In this document: positions 34,358 through 43,146 of the stretch, in pieces
How the letters are laid out: each line of letters begins with the position of its first letter
Numbering within the stretch: position 1 is the first letter of the stretch
Assembly (NCBI GenBank): GCA_015063605.1
Contig: SVTV01000003.1
Span: forward strand, 1-64,000
Source of the DNA: Oscillospiraceae bacterium
Lineage (GTDB): Bacteria; Bacillota; Clostridia; Oscillospirales; SIG627
Reading direction: 5' to 3'
DNA: 64,000 nucleotides
The notes under the pieces: generated by a model
Database searches by the model: none
Seen by the model: only the letters and a program-made list of their open reading frames with translations
What the model was told of the DNA's origin: nothing
Made by a program: the position numbers and the translations under genes

Positions 34358-35998
34358 ATGGTATCAAAAAACGGCAAAAAATGTTTATTTTCTCTTTTTT
34401 CAATAATTCTTGCGTTTTCTTTTCTTCTGACATCCTGTCATTATGAAGAGATACCGCCCCACAGCTTTTCACCCAATTTCACATCGGAATCCAATCCTCC
34501 CGAAGGAAGCCTGACTCCTCCGACAACGGAAGAAGCGCCTAAGACAGAGGAACCTCCCAAAACGGAAGAACCTCCTAAAACGGAGGAACCTCCCAAAACA
34601 GAGGAGCCTCCCGAAACGGAAGAACCTCCCGAAACAGAAGAACCTCCCAAGACAGAGGAACCTCCCAAGACAGAGGAACCTCCCAAGACAGAGGAACCTC
34701 CCAAGACAGAGGAACCTCCCGAAACAGAAGAACCTCCCAAGACAGAGGAGCCTCCCGAAACGGAAGAACCTCCCATGACGGAAGAACCCGAAGAGCCTCC
34801 CTTCTATGTGAAGCGTGACGATGTGGTTTCCACCGCAAAAATCGGTGCTTCGGGAGATATCCTTATCCATACTAAGGTGCGTAACGCCGCTTCTATAGGT
34901 AACGGAGCATTCGATTTTTATCCGATGTTCCAACACCTTACGAATTACGTAACGAAGCTTGATTACTCGGCGATAAATCTTGAATTCTCCGTAGGAGAAT
35001 CGGGCAATTATTCAAGCCTTCCCTTCAAGGTTCCCGCATCAATTCTTGATGCCGTAATGAACGCAGGCTACACTCTCGGACTCACCGCCAACAATCATAC
35101 AAACGACGGTTATTCCGCAGGCTTTTTCAGAACTCTTTCGGAGCTTGAAAATAGAAGCATGGACTATATCGGAACACGCCAAAAGGAAGAGGATAAAAAG
35201 TACATAGTAAAAGAGATCAACGGAATAAAGGTGGGTATGTTCAATTTCACATACGCAGACTACACCTCCGACGGTCTCGTATCCTTAAACGGTATAAAAT
35301 GTACCGCCGAAACAAGTAAGCTTGTAAATGTATTCAACACAAGTAAGCTGAGTCAATTCTATTCCGAAGCGCAAGAAATAATTTCCGACATGGAAAACGA
35401 GGGTGCGGAAGCGATAGTTCTCTTCATCCATTGGGGCAACGAATACGATCTTGATCCGTCATATTATCAGCAGACCATTGCGAAAAAAATGTGCGCACTT
35501 GGCTGTGACGTCATAATCGGCGGTCATCCTCACAAGGTACAGCCCATAGAGATAATAACCGAATCCGCTTCGGGCAATACCTCCGTATGTCTTTATTCTG
35601 CGGGAAACATTCTTTCCAATCAGGTCATATCGGAAATGTACCCCACCCACGGCTGTAAGATCCCCGACAATACCGAGGGCGACCATGTAAGAGAGTGCAA
35701 TGACAACGGCCACACGGAGGACGGAATACTTTTCTCCTTCGAATTCGAAAAATACGAAGACGGCACCGTGGGTATCGGAAAAATAGACGCACTTCCCCTT
35801 TGGTGCTGCCGTTCATACAACAGTGCTGCGGGTAAATACGTTTACCGCATCATCCCTCTCGACAAGACTGTTTCCGATTGGAGCGAATTCGGTCTCACCG
35901 AAAACCAAAAGGAACAAGCCGTAAAGTCATATGACAGAACGATGGAACTTGTTCAAAAGGGTCTTGAAAGATGGAACGGGAAGGAGTATTTTAATTAA
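34358..35998 (+). CDS. CapA family lipoprotein with TEEPP repeat stalk
   Basis: 546 residues. Lipoprotein signal peptide with lipobox LLTSC (C27). Residues about 53-150 are a stalk of 15 hexapeptide units of the form P(K/E)TEEP, acidic and proline-rich, which would hold the catalytic domain away from the membrane. The CapA/PgsA metallophosphoesterase-like domain follows: KIGASGDILIH, NLEFSVG, TANNHTNDGY, IVLFIHWGNEYD and IIGGHPHKVQP, the conserved metal-site motifs. CapA proteins act in poly-gamma-glutamate capsule synthesis or anchoring. GGAG is 6 nt before ATG. No other pgs/cap gene is nearby. Confidence 0.9.
   Translation: MVSKNGKKCLFSLFSIILAFSFLLTSCHYEEIPPHSFSPNFTSESNPPEGSLTPPTTEEAPKTEEPPKTEEPPKTEEPPKTEEPPETEEPPETEEPPKTEEPPKTEEPPKTEEPPKTEEPPETEEPPKTEEPPETEEPPMTEEPEEPPFYVKRDDVVSTAKIGASGDILIHTKVRNAASIGNGAFDFYPMFQHLTNYVTKLDYSAINLEFSVGESGNYSSLPFKVPASILDAVMNAGYTLGLTANNHTNDGYSAGFFRTLSELENRSMDYIGTRQKEEDKKYIVKEINGIKVGMFNFTYADYTSDGLVSLNGIKCTAETSKLVNVFNTSKLSQFYSEAQEIISDMENEGAEAIVLFIHWGNEYDLDPSYYQQTIAKKMCALGCDVIIGGHPHKVQPIEIITESASGNTSVCLYSAGNILSNQVISEMYPTHGCKIPDNTEGDHVRECNDNGHTEDGILFSFEFEKYEDGTVGIGKIDALPLWCCRSYNSAAGKYVYRIIPLDKTVSDWSEFGLTENQKEQAVKSYDRTMELVQKGLERWNGKEYFN
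34529..34795 (+). repeat. in-frame 18-bp tandem repeats in the CapA gene
   Basis: About 15 units with the theme (A/G)A(G/A)ACGGAGGAACCTCCC encode the stalk hexapeptide. Units vary at third positions and between Lys (AAA/AAG) and Glu (GAA) codons, so copy number could change by slippage without breaking the frame. Confidence 0.95.
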
Positions 35999-36021
35999 TA
36001 ACAGCAATACTATTTAAATCA

Positions 36022-36042
36022 TGTCCGGACAGCGTCCGGACA
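36022..36042 (+). terminator. hairpin after the CapA gene (first)
   Basis: TGTCCGGAC (36022-36030) and GTCCGGACA (36034-36042), a 9-bp stem with 3-nt loop, followed by GTTATT rather than a T-run. It lies 23 bp past the stop. Each arm is itself nearly palindromic. Confidence 0.45.
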
Positions 36043-36052
36043 GTTATTAAAA

Positions 36053-36088
36053 ATTCCCCGAATGCCGTAAATATCTGCTTCGGGGAAT
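36053..36088 (+). terminator. hairpin after the CapA gene (second)
   Basis: ATTCCCCGAA (36053-36062) and TTCGGGGAAT (36079-36088) form a 10-bp stem, followed by AACTTTC and T-rich sequence. With the hairpin before it, it probably ends CapA transcription. The remaining bases to 36262 are AT-rich, with no feature I can name. Confidence 0.5.
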
Positions 36089-36262
36089 AACTTTCACATT
36101 TCACTTTATATCGTATATACCATTAATACATTTCTTAAATTTTAAATATATTTTTCAAAATCGCCAACCTTTTTAAATTTCTTTCCACTATATAGGCAAA
36201 CGGTACCGAGGTGATAGCCTGAAAATAAAATTTCAGACATTTGTATGAAAGGCGTAGTAATA

Positions 36263-37879
36263 ATGGAAAAACATCAAGCAGACAAAATGATAATTGAATA
36301 TCTGCCCAAAATTTACGGCTTTGCCGTAAAAAAGACCTTCGCCTATGACGAAGCAGAGGAATTAAGCTCAGATATTGTAACGGAAGTTTATCTGTCCTTT
36401 CTTTCCGCAAAGGAGATCGTAAATCCGGACGGATATGTGTGGAGAATTTCCGAGCATGTCTATTCAAAATTTGTTTCCTCAAAGAAAAAGAGAGAAGGAA
36501 TTTCGATAGACGGCATGGATTTTCCCGACGATACGACGATCATGGACGAAGATTCCAAAGCGGAGATCGATCTGCTTCGGCGAGAGATCGCATTTTTAAC
36601 AGCGACACGCCGCAAGATCGTTTATTCATTTTATTACGAAAACAAGCCTGTTTCCGGTATTGCCAAAGAAACAGGTGTTCCCGCGGGTACGGTAAAGTGG
36701 CATCTTAACAAAGCAAGAAAAGATCTGAAGGAAGGTTTTATTATGGAAAGAAAAATAGGAAAACTCGGTATAAAACCGATAGAAGCATTGGGCTTTTCCC
36801 ACAGCGGAACCCCCGGTAAAAACGGAGGCCCGGAGCATTATTTAAAAAACAAATTAAATCTTAACATCGTATACAGCGTATACCATGAACCGAAAACTCT
36901 TACCGAGATATCGGAGGAATTGGGCGTTACTCCCGTATATATTGAAGATAACGTTAAAGAATTGGAAGCTAACGGTTTTTTGGTCATGACAGCGGGAAAT
37001 CGTTATACAACATATGTGGAATTCAATCCCGAAACATACTCCCTTGAGCAATCAGATAAACGGTTGCAAAAGCAAACAGAGGTTGCAGAGCTTTTGGTAC
37101 AAGAATATGTTCCTATGGTGCGTTCTGCTGTTGCGGATATAAAGGATATTTATATTCCGAGCAAAAACAGAGAACTGCTTGAGAGTGCCGCTATCTTTTA
37201 TGCTGTAAGCAGCAAGTGCGGCATCCCTGTGAAAACAGATATTTCGCGATACCGCATAAAGACATTGGACGGAGGCAATTATACGGCTTATATTACTATT
37301 CCGTCAACACAGCGTGATCCGGATTACGTTATGTCCAAAATACATCCGTCATATTTGGTTTGCGGAACTATGGCGCGTTGGTCCGAAAAATACCCGACGG
37401 TATATTCTTGGTCTTCTGATACCCGTTACTGTTCTCGTAAAGGTGCATGGGAAAATAATCTTACCTCTGACTATGAATACCTTTATGAATTTATAACGGG
37501 AGCAATAAAAGATACACCTGCCAACAAGGAAAAATTTGACCGTCTGAGAGAGCGGGAATTCTTGACAACGGACAATAAAGTAAACATCATGGTAATATGC
37601 GGAGAGCATGATGAATTTTTCTCAAAACTGCCGCCGCTGAATGAAGAACTCAAAAAAAACTTTGCCGATTTTGCATTGGAGCAGGCAATGCTTATTTCGA
37701 AGGACTATCCTTCGCAAATGAGAGATCTCATAGTGACATATAATGTAAACAATTTTATCGGAAGAACCGTAGCGCTCATGGTCTTGGATATTCTTTACGA
37801 AAACGGTACTTTCCGCCCTCTTACGGAAGAAGAGAAAGTAACCTCAAATCTTTTGATGTTCTGCGACAAATTACCGAAA
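36263..37879 (+). CDS. sigma-factor-like protein fused to winged helix and unknown domain
   Basis: 539 residues from ATG 36263 (MEKHQADKM), with AAAGG 10 nt upstream; the ATG at 36245 lies before that ribosome site. Residues 5-75 resemble sigma region 2 (EYLPKIYGFAVKKTF, NPDGYVWRISEHVYSKF) and about 108-155 region 4 (TATRRKIVYSFYYENKPVSG, GVPAGTVKWHLNKARKDL). A second DNA-binding winged helix follows (about 205-255: PKTLTEISEELGVTPVYIED, ELEANGFLVMTAG). Residues 270-539 form a domain without recognised motif (WSEKYPTVYSWSSDTRYC). No anti-sigma gene is adjacent, so the C-terminus may be the sensor. The stop codon occupies 37880-37882. Confidence 0.75.
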
Positions 37880-37904
37880 TAAACAAATAATTTCTTAAAA
37901 GCAC

Positions 37905-37953
37905 AAGGACAGAGAACGGGAGACAAAACTCCTTAAATTCTCTGTCCTTTTTA
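37905..37953. terminator. bidirectional terminator
   Basis: AAGGACAGAGAA (37905-37916) and TTCTCTGTCCTT (37938-37949), a perfect 12-bp stem followed by TTTTT on the plus side and preceded by AAAAGCACAA. It separates the sigma-like gene from the convergent HD-domain gene and can serve both. Confidence 0.85.
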
Positions 37954-37967
37954 TCAGGTAATATATT

Positions 37968-38528
37968 TCACTTTGCACCAAGTCCCAATTCGTCGGCGTA
38001 TTCCTTCATAGCCTCAATGCATATAGAGGCTACATCCTTTACTTCCATTCCGAGCATTTCACAACCGCGCTTGATAAGCTCTCTGTCGCACTTTGCGGCA
38101 AATTTCTTATCCTTGAATTTCTTCATGAAGCTCGATATTTCCATATCGGTTATTCCCGCAGGACGCATTCTTGCGGCTGCCTGTATTATTCCCGTAAGCT
38201 CATCCACCGCAAAAAGCGACTTTTCCAGATTTGATACGGGCTCTATATCATTAAGATCGCCATAACCGTGGGCGAGAATGGCTCTTATATCCTCGTCGGA
38301 TACGCCTGCCGCCTTCAAGGGCTCTTCAGTATGCTTAAGGTGCTCTTCGGGATATTTTTCGTAATCGTAATCGTGAAGATATCCTATTGCCATCCAATAT
38401 TCCTTATCTTCACCGAAATGGACTGCAAGACCGCCCATTGCCGCCATTACATTTTTTGCATGAAGGAAAAGATGCTCCTCGGTAGTGGTGGTGTCAAGCA
38501 ATTCCTTTGCTTTTTCAAGTGTCAGCAT
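37968..38528 (-). CDS. HD-domain phosphohydrolase
   Basis: 186 residues. HD motif: H23 in EEHLFLHAKNVM, then GYLHDYDYE (HD pair) and ILAHGYGD. Metal-dependent phosphohydrolases of this fold act on nucleotides, cyclic dinucleotides or small phosphoesters; this small stand-alone type is common in Clostridia but uncharacterised. It is the last gene of the minus-strand string, 17 bp after the oxidoreductase gene. Confidence 0.85.
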   Translation of the reverse strand: MLTLEKAKELLDTTTTEEHLFLHAKNVMAAMGGLAVHFGEDKEYWMAIGYLHDYDYEKYPEEHLKHTEEPLKAAGVSDEDIRAILAHGYGDLNDIEPVSNLEKSLFAVDELTGIIQAAARMRPAGITDMEISSFMKKFKDKKFAAKCDRELIKRGCEMLGMEVKDVASICIEAMKEYADELGLGAK

Positions 38529-38545
38529 ATATTTATTTCTCCGTA

Positions 38546-39562
38546 TTATTCAAAAGCTACAACGGCTCCGTCGTTGTCGGCGCTTACGCGCAATGTCTCG
38601 GCAAGCTTTACGCTCATTGCCGCAGATTCGGGAGGATTTACCGTATTTTCAACTTCTCCGCTTACTATCTTTACAAGGTATTCAAGCTCATTATAGAAGT
38701 AATCGCTCTTTTCGTATTCGGGCTCAAACTTTTCGCCTTCGAAGGGATATACAGTCATTTTTCCATCCTTGAATTCAACGGTTGCCGCTTCAAAATTAAC
38801 TCTGAAGCCCGCGGAAAAATCGAAATTGGGAGAAAGTCCCCAGTCGCCCGTTGCTTCAACGGTAAAGCCGTCGTAATAAAGTCTTGACTGTACGGTATCG
38901 TACTTTGCGTTGACCTCAGCCGCAGTACAGGAGACCTTTTTGGGCTCGCCGAATGCGTATCTCGCAAAATCGAGATCGTGTATATGCATATCAAGAAGAC
39001 ATCCGCCGCTCTTTTCGGGATCGAGAAGCCAATTTTTAAAGCCCCATGTGGGAGGACTGCTGAGGCGGTAGAAATATGCGCTCTTGACATTGCCGTATTT
39101 CTTTGTTTCGCAAAGCTCTTTTAAATACATGTAGTCGGGAATAAAGCGGACACACTGACCTATCATGAGATTCTTTCCGCTCTTATTCTTTGCCGCGATC
39201 ATTTCCGTACACTGTTCATACGTTCTCGCCATGGGCTTTTCACTCATTACATTGTATCCCTTGGCAAGCATCTTGCAGGAAAGCTCGGCATGCATCATGG
39301 TGGGAACACATATATCTATAAGATCAAGCTCTTCTTTTTCAAGCATCTCATCTAAAACGGAATATTTGTTGAAATCATGTACCGCATCCGTTTCACCTGC
39401 GGATATGTTGATAGCACTCTTTTTTGTAAACTGTTCCAAGCTTGTATCGCAAACGGCAACGAGCTTTACACCCACTCCATTTTCTTCAAGAGCGTCATAC
39501 GCCGCTTTGTGAAGACGGGCTATTCCTCCGAAGCCTATCATGCCAACTTTGATCGTATTCAT
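38546..39562 (-). CDS. Gfo/Idh/MocA family oxidoreductase
   Basis: 338 residues. Rossmann loop GMIGFGGIARLHKAAY, NAD-site MSEKPMARTYEQC with the family EKP, and CLLDMHIHDLDFARYAFGEP with the catalytic-face H-x2-D. Typical substrates are free or phosphorylated sugars and inositols. It lies among a UxuB-like dehydrogenase, a xylose-isomerase-like TIM barrel and HAD phosphatase, so a shared sugar or sugar-acid pathway is likely. It is distinct from the paralogue at 1253. Confidence 0.92.
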   Translation of the reverse strand: MNTIKVGMIGFGGIARLHKAAYDALEENGVGVKLVAVCDTSLEQFTKKSAINISAGETDAVHDFNKYSVLDEMLEKEELDLIDICVPTMMHAELSCKMLAKGYNVMSEKPMARTYEQCTEMIAAKNKSGKNLMIGQCVRFIPDYMYLKELCETKKYGNVKSAYFYRLSSPPTWGFKNWLLDPEKSGGCLLDMHIHDLDFARYAFGEPKKVSCTAAEVNAKYDTVQSRLYYDGFTVEATGDWGLSPNFDFSAGFRVNFEAATVEFKDGKMTVYPFEGEKFEPEYEKSDYFYNELEYLVKIVSGEVENTVNPPESAAMSVKLAETLRVSADNDGAVVAFE

Positions 39563-39699
39563 TCTTTCTTAGCCTTTCTGTAAGATATTTTTCAAAAGAC
39601 ACAGTCTTTCACACTATGTCTTATATAAACTTTTTGCAATGCCGCCGAAATAACGACGGCATTGCAACAGATGCAAAATGATGATCCGTAAATTAAATA

Positions 39700-40557
39700 T
39701 CAGACTCCGGAGTATGCCGCAAATCCGCCGTCAACGGGAATTACCGTACCGGTTACGAAGCCTGCCGCCTTATCGTCAACGAGCCAGAGAAGAGCTCCGA
39801 GGAGATCTTCGGGTTCGCCGAAGCGTCCCATGGGAGTATGAGCAAGGATCTTTTCCGTACGTGCTGTAGGTGTTCCGTCATCGTTGAAGAGGAGAGCCTT
39901 GTTCTGAGCAGTTGCGAAGAAACCGGGAGCTATTGCGTTAACTCTGATGCCGGACTTAGCAAAGTGAACTGCGAGCCACTGTGTGAAGTTGGATATACCT
40001 GCCTTAGCCGCAGAGTATGCGGGGATCTTTGTAAGGGGACGGAAAGCGTTCATGGAAGAAACGTTGATGATAACGGGAGCTTCTCTCTTTACCATATCCT
40101 TAGCAAATACCTGTGTGGGAAGGAGTGTTCCGATGAAGTTAAGGTCGAATACGAAACGGACTCCGTCGGGATCGAGGTCGAAGAATGTCTTTATCTCTTC
40201 GAGATCGTTGGAGGGATCCTCGGGATCATAATATTCCATGGATGTTGTTCCCTTGGGGTTGTTTCCGCCCGCACCGTTGATGAGTATATCAACGCCGCCC
40301 AATTTCTCGTCGATGATCTTTTTAGCTTCGAGAAGGCTGTCCTTGGAGAGAACGTTTGCGGCAACAGCAATAGCCTTTCCGCCGTCGGCAACGATCTGAT
40401 CGGCTACCATCTGAGCAGCTTCAACCTTAAGGTCCATAACTGCTATCTGAGCACCGCATTCAGCAAGTGCCTTTGCAAAGTAGGAGCAAAGAACTCCGCC
40501 GCCGCCTGTTACAGCCGCTGTTTTTCCTGTAAGATCAATTTTAAAGGGTACGTTCAT
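39700..40557 (-). CDS. SDR family dehydrogenase, UxuB/D-mannonate oxidoreductase type
   Basis: 285 residues. Nucleotide-binding TGGGGVLCSYFAKAL, NNAG-equivalent INGAGGNNP, catalytic Ser in VSSMNAF and Tyr/Lys in YSAAKAG, ending VTGTVIPVDGGFAAYSGV. The insert NPKGTTSMEYYDPED and overall shape match SDR-type D-mannonate (fructuronate) oxidoreductases of Bacillota. It would interconvert D-fructuronate and D-mannonate with NAD(H). No uxuA or uxaC is in the window, so another sugar acid is possible. Confidence 0.85.
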   Translation of the reverse strand: MNVPFKIDLTGKTAAVTGGGGVLCSYFAKALAECGAQIAVMDLKVEAAQMVADQIVADGGKAIAVAANVLSKDSLLEAKKIIDEKLGGVDILINGAGGNNPKGTTSMEYYDPEDPSNDLEEIKTFFDLDPDGVRFVFDLNFIGTLLPTQVFAKDMVKREAPVIINVSSMNAFRPLTKIPAYSAAKAGISNFTQWLAVHFAKSGIRVNAIAPGFFATAQNKALLFNDDGTPTARTEKILAHTPMGRFGEPEDLLGALLWLVDDKAAGFVTGTVIPVDGGFAAYSGV

Positions 40558-40646
40558 TTTATTTTACCTTTCCTGAAATGTATTTTGCATTTATATATAA
40601 ATTTTTATATAAAATCTTGTTAAGCGACGCAGGTTGGGATCTTGCG

Positions 40647-41390
40647 TCAATTTCTTTCCGAAAATATTTTTTTCACATCGAGTATGTACCTTTCGATGTC
40701 ACCCGGCTCGTTTGCAGTTACATCGGGTGCGAATTCTTCGGGGATCATTTCCCTCTTTGAATAGCCCCAGGATACCCAGATGCTTCTCATTCCCGCATTC
40801 TTTGCGGTCTTCATATCTATTATGGAGTCGCCTATGTAAAGCACGTTTTCGGGTGATATTCCAAGCTCCTCACAAACGAGAAGCGCACCCGAGGGATCGG
40901 GCTTTGTGGGAAATCTTCTACCGTCCCTTCCGACGGTGCCGTCGCCCACACGGTAAGCAAATTTTCCCGGAAGAAGCTTATCCATGATACGGCAGGCAAG
41001 ATTTATCTCCTTGTTCGTGCTGAGACACACGGGAATACCCATTGAGCAAAGCTTATCCACAAGCTTTTCCATACCGTCATACAAAACGGTCTTTCTTATG
41101 GCGAAAGATGAATAATTTCCGTAATACGCCTTATATGCCTCTGCCGCCAATTTCTCGTCAGAGGAAAGATCAACGGGCATACAATTCTTTACAAACTGTC
41201 TTCCGCCGTAATTTATCGCCATGAGTATCTCATCGAGAGTCTTTTCCTGCCATCCGAAGGTACGCATGGCATGATTCATGGCATCCCGAAGGTCCTCGAG
41301 AGTATACGCAAGAGTGCCGTCGAGATCGAATATAACGGCTTTCACATCATTGTAAAGAGCATTATTATCTTTTGTTTTCAATAAGTACAT
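40647..41390 (-). CDS. HAD-IA hydrolase, phosphoglycolate phosphatase-like
   Basis: 247 residues. Motif I VIFDLDGTLAYT, motif II LSTNKE, motif III lysine in PTKPDPSG, motif IV YIGDSIIDMKTA, with a helical cap between I and II. It removes phosphate from small phosphorylated metabolites. ATG overlaps the stop of the TIM-barrel gene by one base, so translation is coupled. Substrate unknown. Confidence 0.9.
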   Translation of the reverse strand: MYLLKTKDNNALYNDVKAVIFDLDGTLAYTLEDLRDAMNHAMRTFGWQEKTLDEILMAINYGGRQFVKNCMPVDLSSDEKLAAEAYKAYYGNYSSFAIRKTVLYDGMEKLVDKLCSMGIPVCLSTNKEINLACRIMDKLLPGKFAYRVGDGTVGRDGRRFPTKPDPSGALLVCEELGISPENVLYIGDSIIDMKTAKNAGMRSIWVSWGYSKREMIPEEFAPDVTANEPGDIERYILDVKKIFSERN

Positions 41391-42181
41391 CAGAAACCGA
41401 ACTTCGCTTTCTTTTCACGAAGGAAATCAACGGCGAGCTTAACATCGTCGATGGGGTTATCGCCGCATTCTCTTTCGATGGTGAGATATCCGTCAAAGCC
41501 TATCTCATGAAGTGCGGGGAGATACTTATCGAAATCAACATATCCCTTTCCGAGAGGCATTTCCTTGTATCCGCCCTCTTCAAGATATATACCGTCCTTT
41601 GCGTGGGTATGAACGATATACTTCTTCAAGGTATCAACAGCCTTTACGGGATCGTCCTTTACGCACATTACAAGGTTTGCGGGGTCCATGTTTACTCTTA
41701 CGCCCATTGCACCGAGGCTTTCGAGAAAATCGAAAAGCTCAACTGCACTTTCGGGACCTGTTTCCACCGCGAAGCAGCTTCCTATGGAATCCGCATACAC
41801 AGCAAGCTCTCTGCAAGCGTCTCTCATAACCTGCTTGACTTCGTTTTCTTCCTTCGGTACGGTTCCTATATGAGTGGTAACTATATCGCATCCGAACTTC
41901 TTTGCAAGATCAAGTATTCTCTTGGACTTTTCAACGAGAGCGGGGTTCTTTTCCTTGTCCATGAAGCCGTGTCCGAGGTCGCCGCAGATAGCGGAAAATA
42001 CTATTCCGTTATCGTCGAGTATCTTCTGCGCCCATGCTATTTTTTCTTCTGTCATGTTTTCGGGAGCAAGCTCACCGTATGTGGCGTTTGCCTGAATACC
42101 GTCAACGCCGAGAGACGCCGCAAGCTTTACGCTTTCTTCAAAATTCTTTCTGAATGATTCTATACGAATTCCTATTTTCAT
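41390..42181 (-). CDS. sugar phosphate isomerase/epimerase (xylose isomerase-like TIM barrel)
   Basis: 263 residues. TIM barrel of the AP-endonuclease-2 superfamily with metal-site motifs AICGDLGH, VTTHIGTVP, AVETGPES, NMDPANLVM, VHTHAKDG and LTIERECG. Members isomerise or epimerise sugars and keto-inositols. Together with two dehydrogenases nearby it makes a plausible oxidation-isomerisation route for an unusual sugar. AAAGG precedes ATG. Confidence 0.9.
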   Translation of the reverse strand: MKIGIRIESFRKNFEESVKLAASLGVDGIQANATYGELAPENMTEEKIAWAQKILDDNGIVFSAICGDLGHGFMDKEKNPALVEKSKRILDLAKKFGCDIVTTHIGTVPKEENEVKQVMRDACRELAVYADSIGSCFAVETGPESAVELFDFLESLGAMGVRVNMDPANLVMCVKDDPVKAVDTLKKYIVHTHAKDGIYLEEGGYKEMPLGKGYVDFDKYLPALHEIGFDGYLTIERECGDNPIDDVKLAVDFLREKKAKFGF

Positions 42182-42222
42182 GATGGTTACCTTTCCTTAT
42201 TTCTTCTTTATTTAAAACTTTC

Positions 42223-42831
42223 CTATCCCCTTGCGGACATTACATTTTCATCAAGGCTCGAAAGGAAAGAAGAAAAATAATTCTCCATAAAATATTTTAA
42301 CTCATTACACTCCATTGTGTCAATAGCTTTTAAGATAATTTCCGAAGCAGTTGCAAATTCCGGGTTGCCTCTCGACAGCTCAACACGGCATTTTATGTAA
42401 GCGGTCAGCTTATCGGCGGCTTTTATTATCTTTTTCTCCTCATCATCGGGCGAGGTCAGAGAAGCGTAATATTCACGCATGGGCTCATCAAGGGAAAGAA
42501 TCATGGTCTTCACCGCTTCCGTCTCTATCCTTTTGTAAGCCTTCGTTATCTCCTCGCTGTAATACTTCACCGGCGTGGGAAGATCTCCTGTCAGTATCTC
42601 GCTCATATCGTGAAGAAGCGCCTGAGAGGCTATTCTGTCCGCATTGTAATTCTTGCCGAAATATACGTTTCCGATAACGGCAAGAGCATGAGCGAGCACC
42701 GCACACTCATAGGAGTGATCCGCCAAGGTCTCATGACGCGTATTGTACATAAGTCCCCAGCGGTTTATGTTTTTTGTTCGAAACAGCATGGCGTAAAAAC
42801 GTCCGCTGTCGCCTTTTCTTTCGTTACACAT
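42223..42831 (-). CDS. YfbR-like HD 5'-nucleotidase
   Basis: 202 residues. The protein matches YfbR in NINRWGLMYNTRHETLADHS (substrate and metal His), LLHDMSEILTGDLPTPVKY (HD pair) and ADKLTAYIKC. YfbR dephosphorylates deoxyribonucleoside 5'-monophosphates in the cytoplasm. The first 12 residues extend beyond Escherichia YfbR, and no good ribosome site is visible; start coupled to the DUF370 gene 12 bp upstream is possible. Confidence 0.9.
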   Translation of the reverse strand: MCNERKGDSGRFYAMLFRTKNINRWGLMYNTRHETLADHSYECAVLAHALAVIGNVYFGKNYNADRIASQALLHDMSEILTGDLPTPVKYYSEEITKAYKRIETEAVKTMILSLDEPMREYYASLTSPDDEEKKIIKAADKLTAYIKCRVELSRGNPEFATASEIILKAIDTMECNELKYFMENYFSSFLSSLDENVMSARG

Positions 42832-42843
42832 AGCAAGACACCG

Positions 42844-43104
42844 TCAATAAAGCTTTTCCATGCGCCCCATTATGGTGGCGGGAGAAACGCATGAAGCTAT
42901 AACGCGGACACCGCTGTCCCTCTTGCTTTTCGCAATGATGAAGGATTTCGGCAGATCGTCGGATATTATCTCCACCCTGTTTTCATCCTGGGCATTCTTC
43001 AGAAAGTCACGGGTGACCTTCGACACCGTGGATGTATCCGCATCTATTACGGCGATTATATCCTTTGCCTCAATAGACGAATTGTTTCCTATATGTACAA
43101 GCAT
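42844..43104 (-). CDS. DUF370 protein, RemB/YaaB-like
   Basis: 86 residues. MLVHIGNNSSIEAKDIIAVI and the Ser/Lys-rich middle (SFIIAKSKRDSGVRVIASCV, SPATIMGRM) match the DUF370 family. RemA and RemB are ring-forming DNA-binding regulators of biofilm matrix genes in Bacillus; in clostridia the YaaB type often sits near dnaN-recF-gyrB, whereas here it is in a metabolic gene string. AAGGAAGGG precedes ATG. Confidence 0.82.
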   Translation of the reverse strand: MLVHIGNNSSIEAKDIIAVIDADTSTVSKVTRDFLKNAQDENRVEIISDDLPKSFIIAKSKRDSGVRVIASCVSPATIMGRMEKLY

Positions 43105-43146
43105 AATCGTTACCCTTCCTTTCCTCCGTATATAGCCTTTGTTGCT

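Noticed and set aside
34529-34795. Array of short repeats that might be taken for CRISPR
   Set aside because: Repeats are contiguous 18-bp coding units without unique spacers, and no cas genes are present.
34441-34936. Minus-strand open frames of serine/glycine or phenylalanine-rich repeats
   Set aside because: They mirror the tandem TEEPP-coding repeats on the other strand; no start signal.
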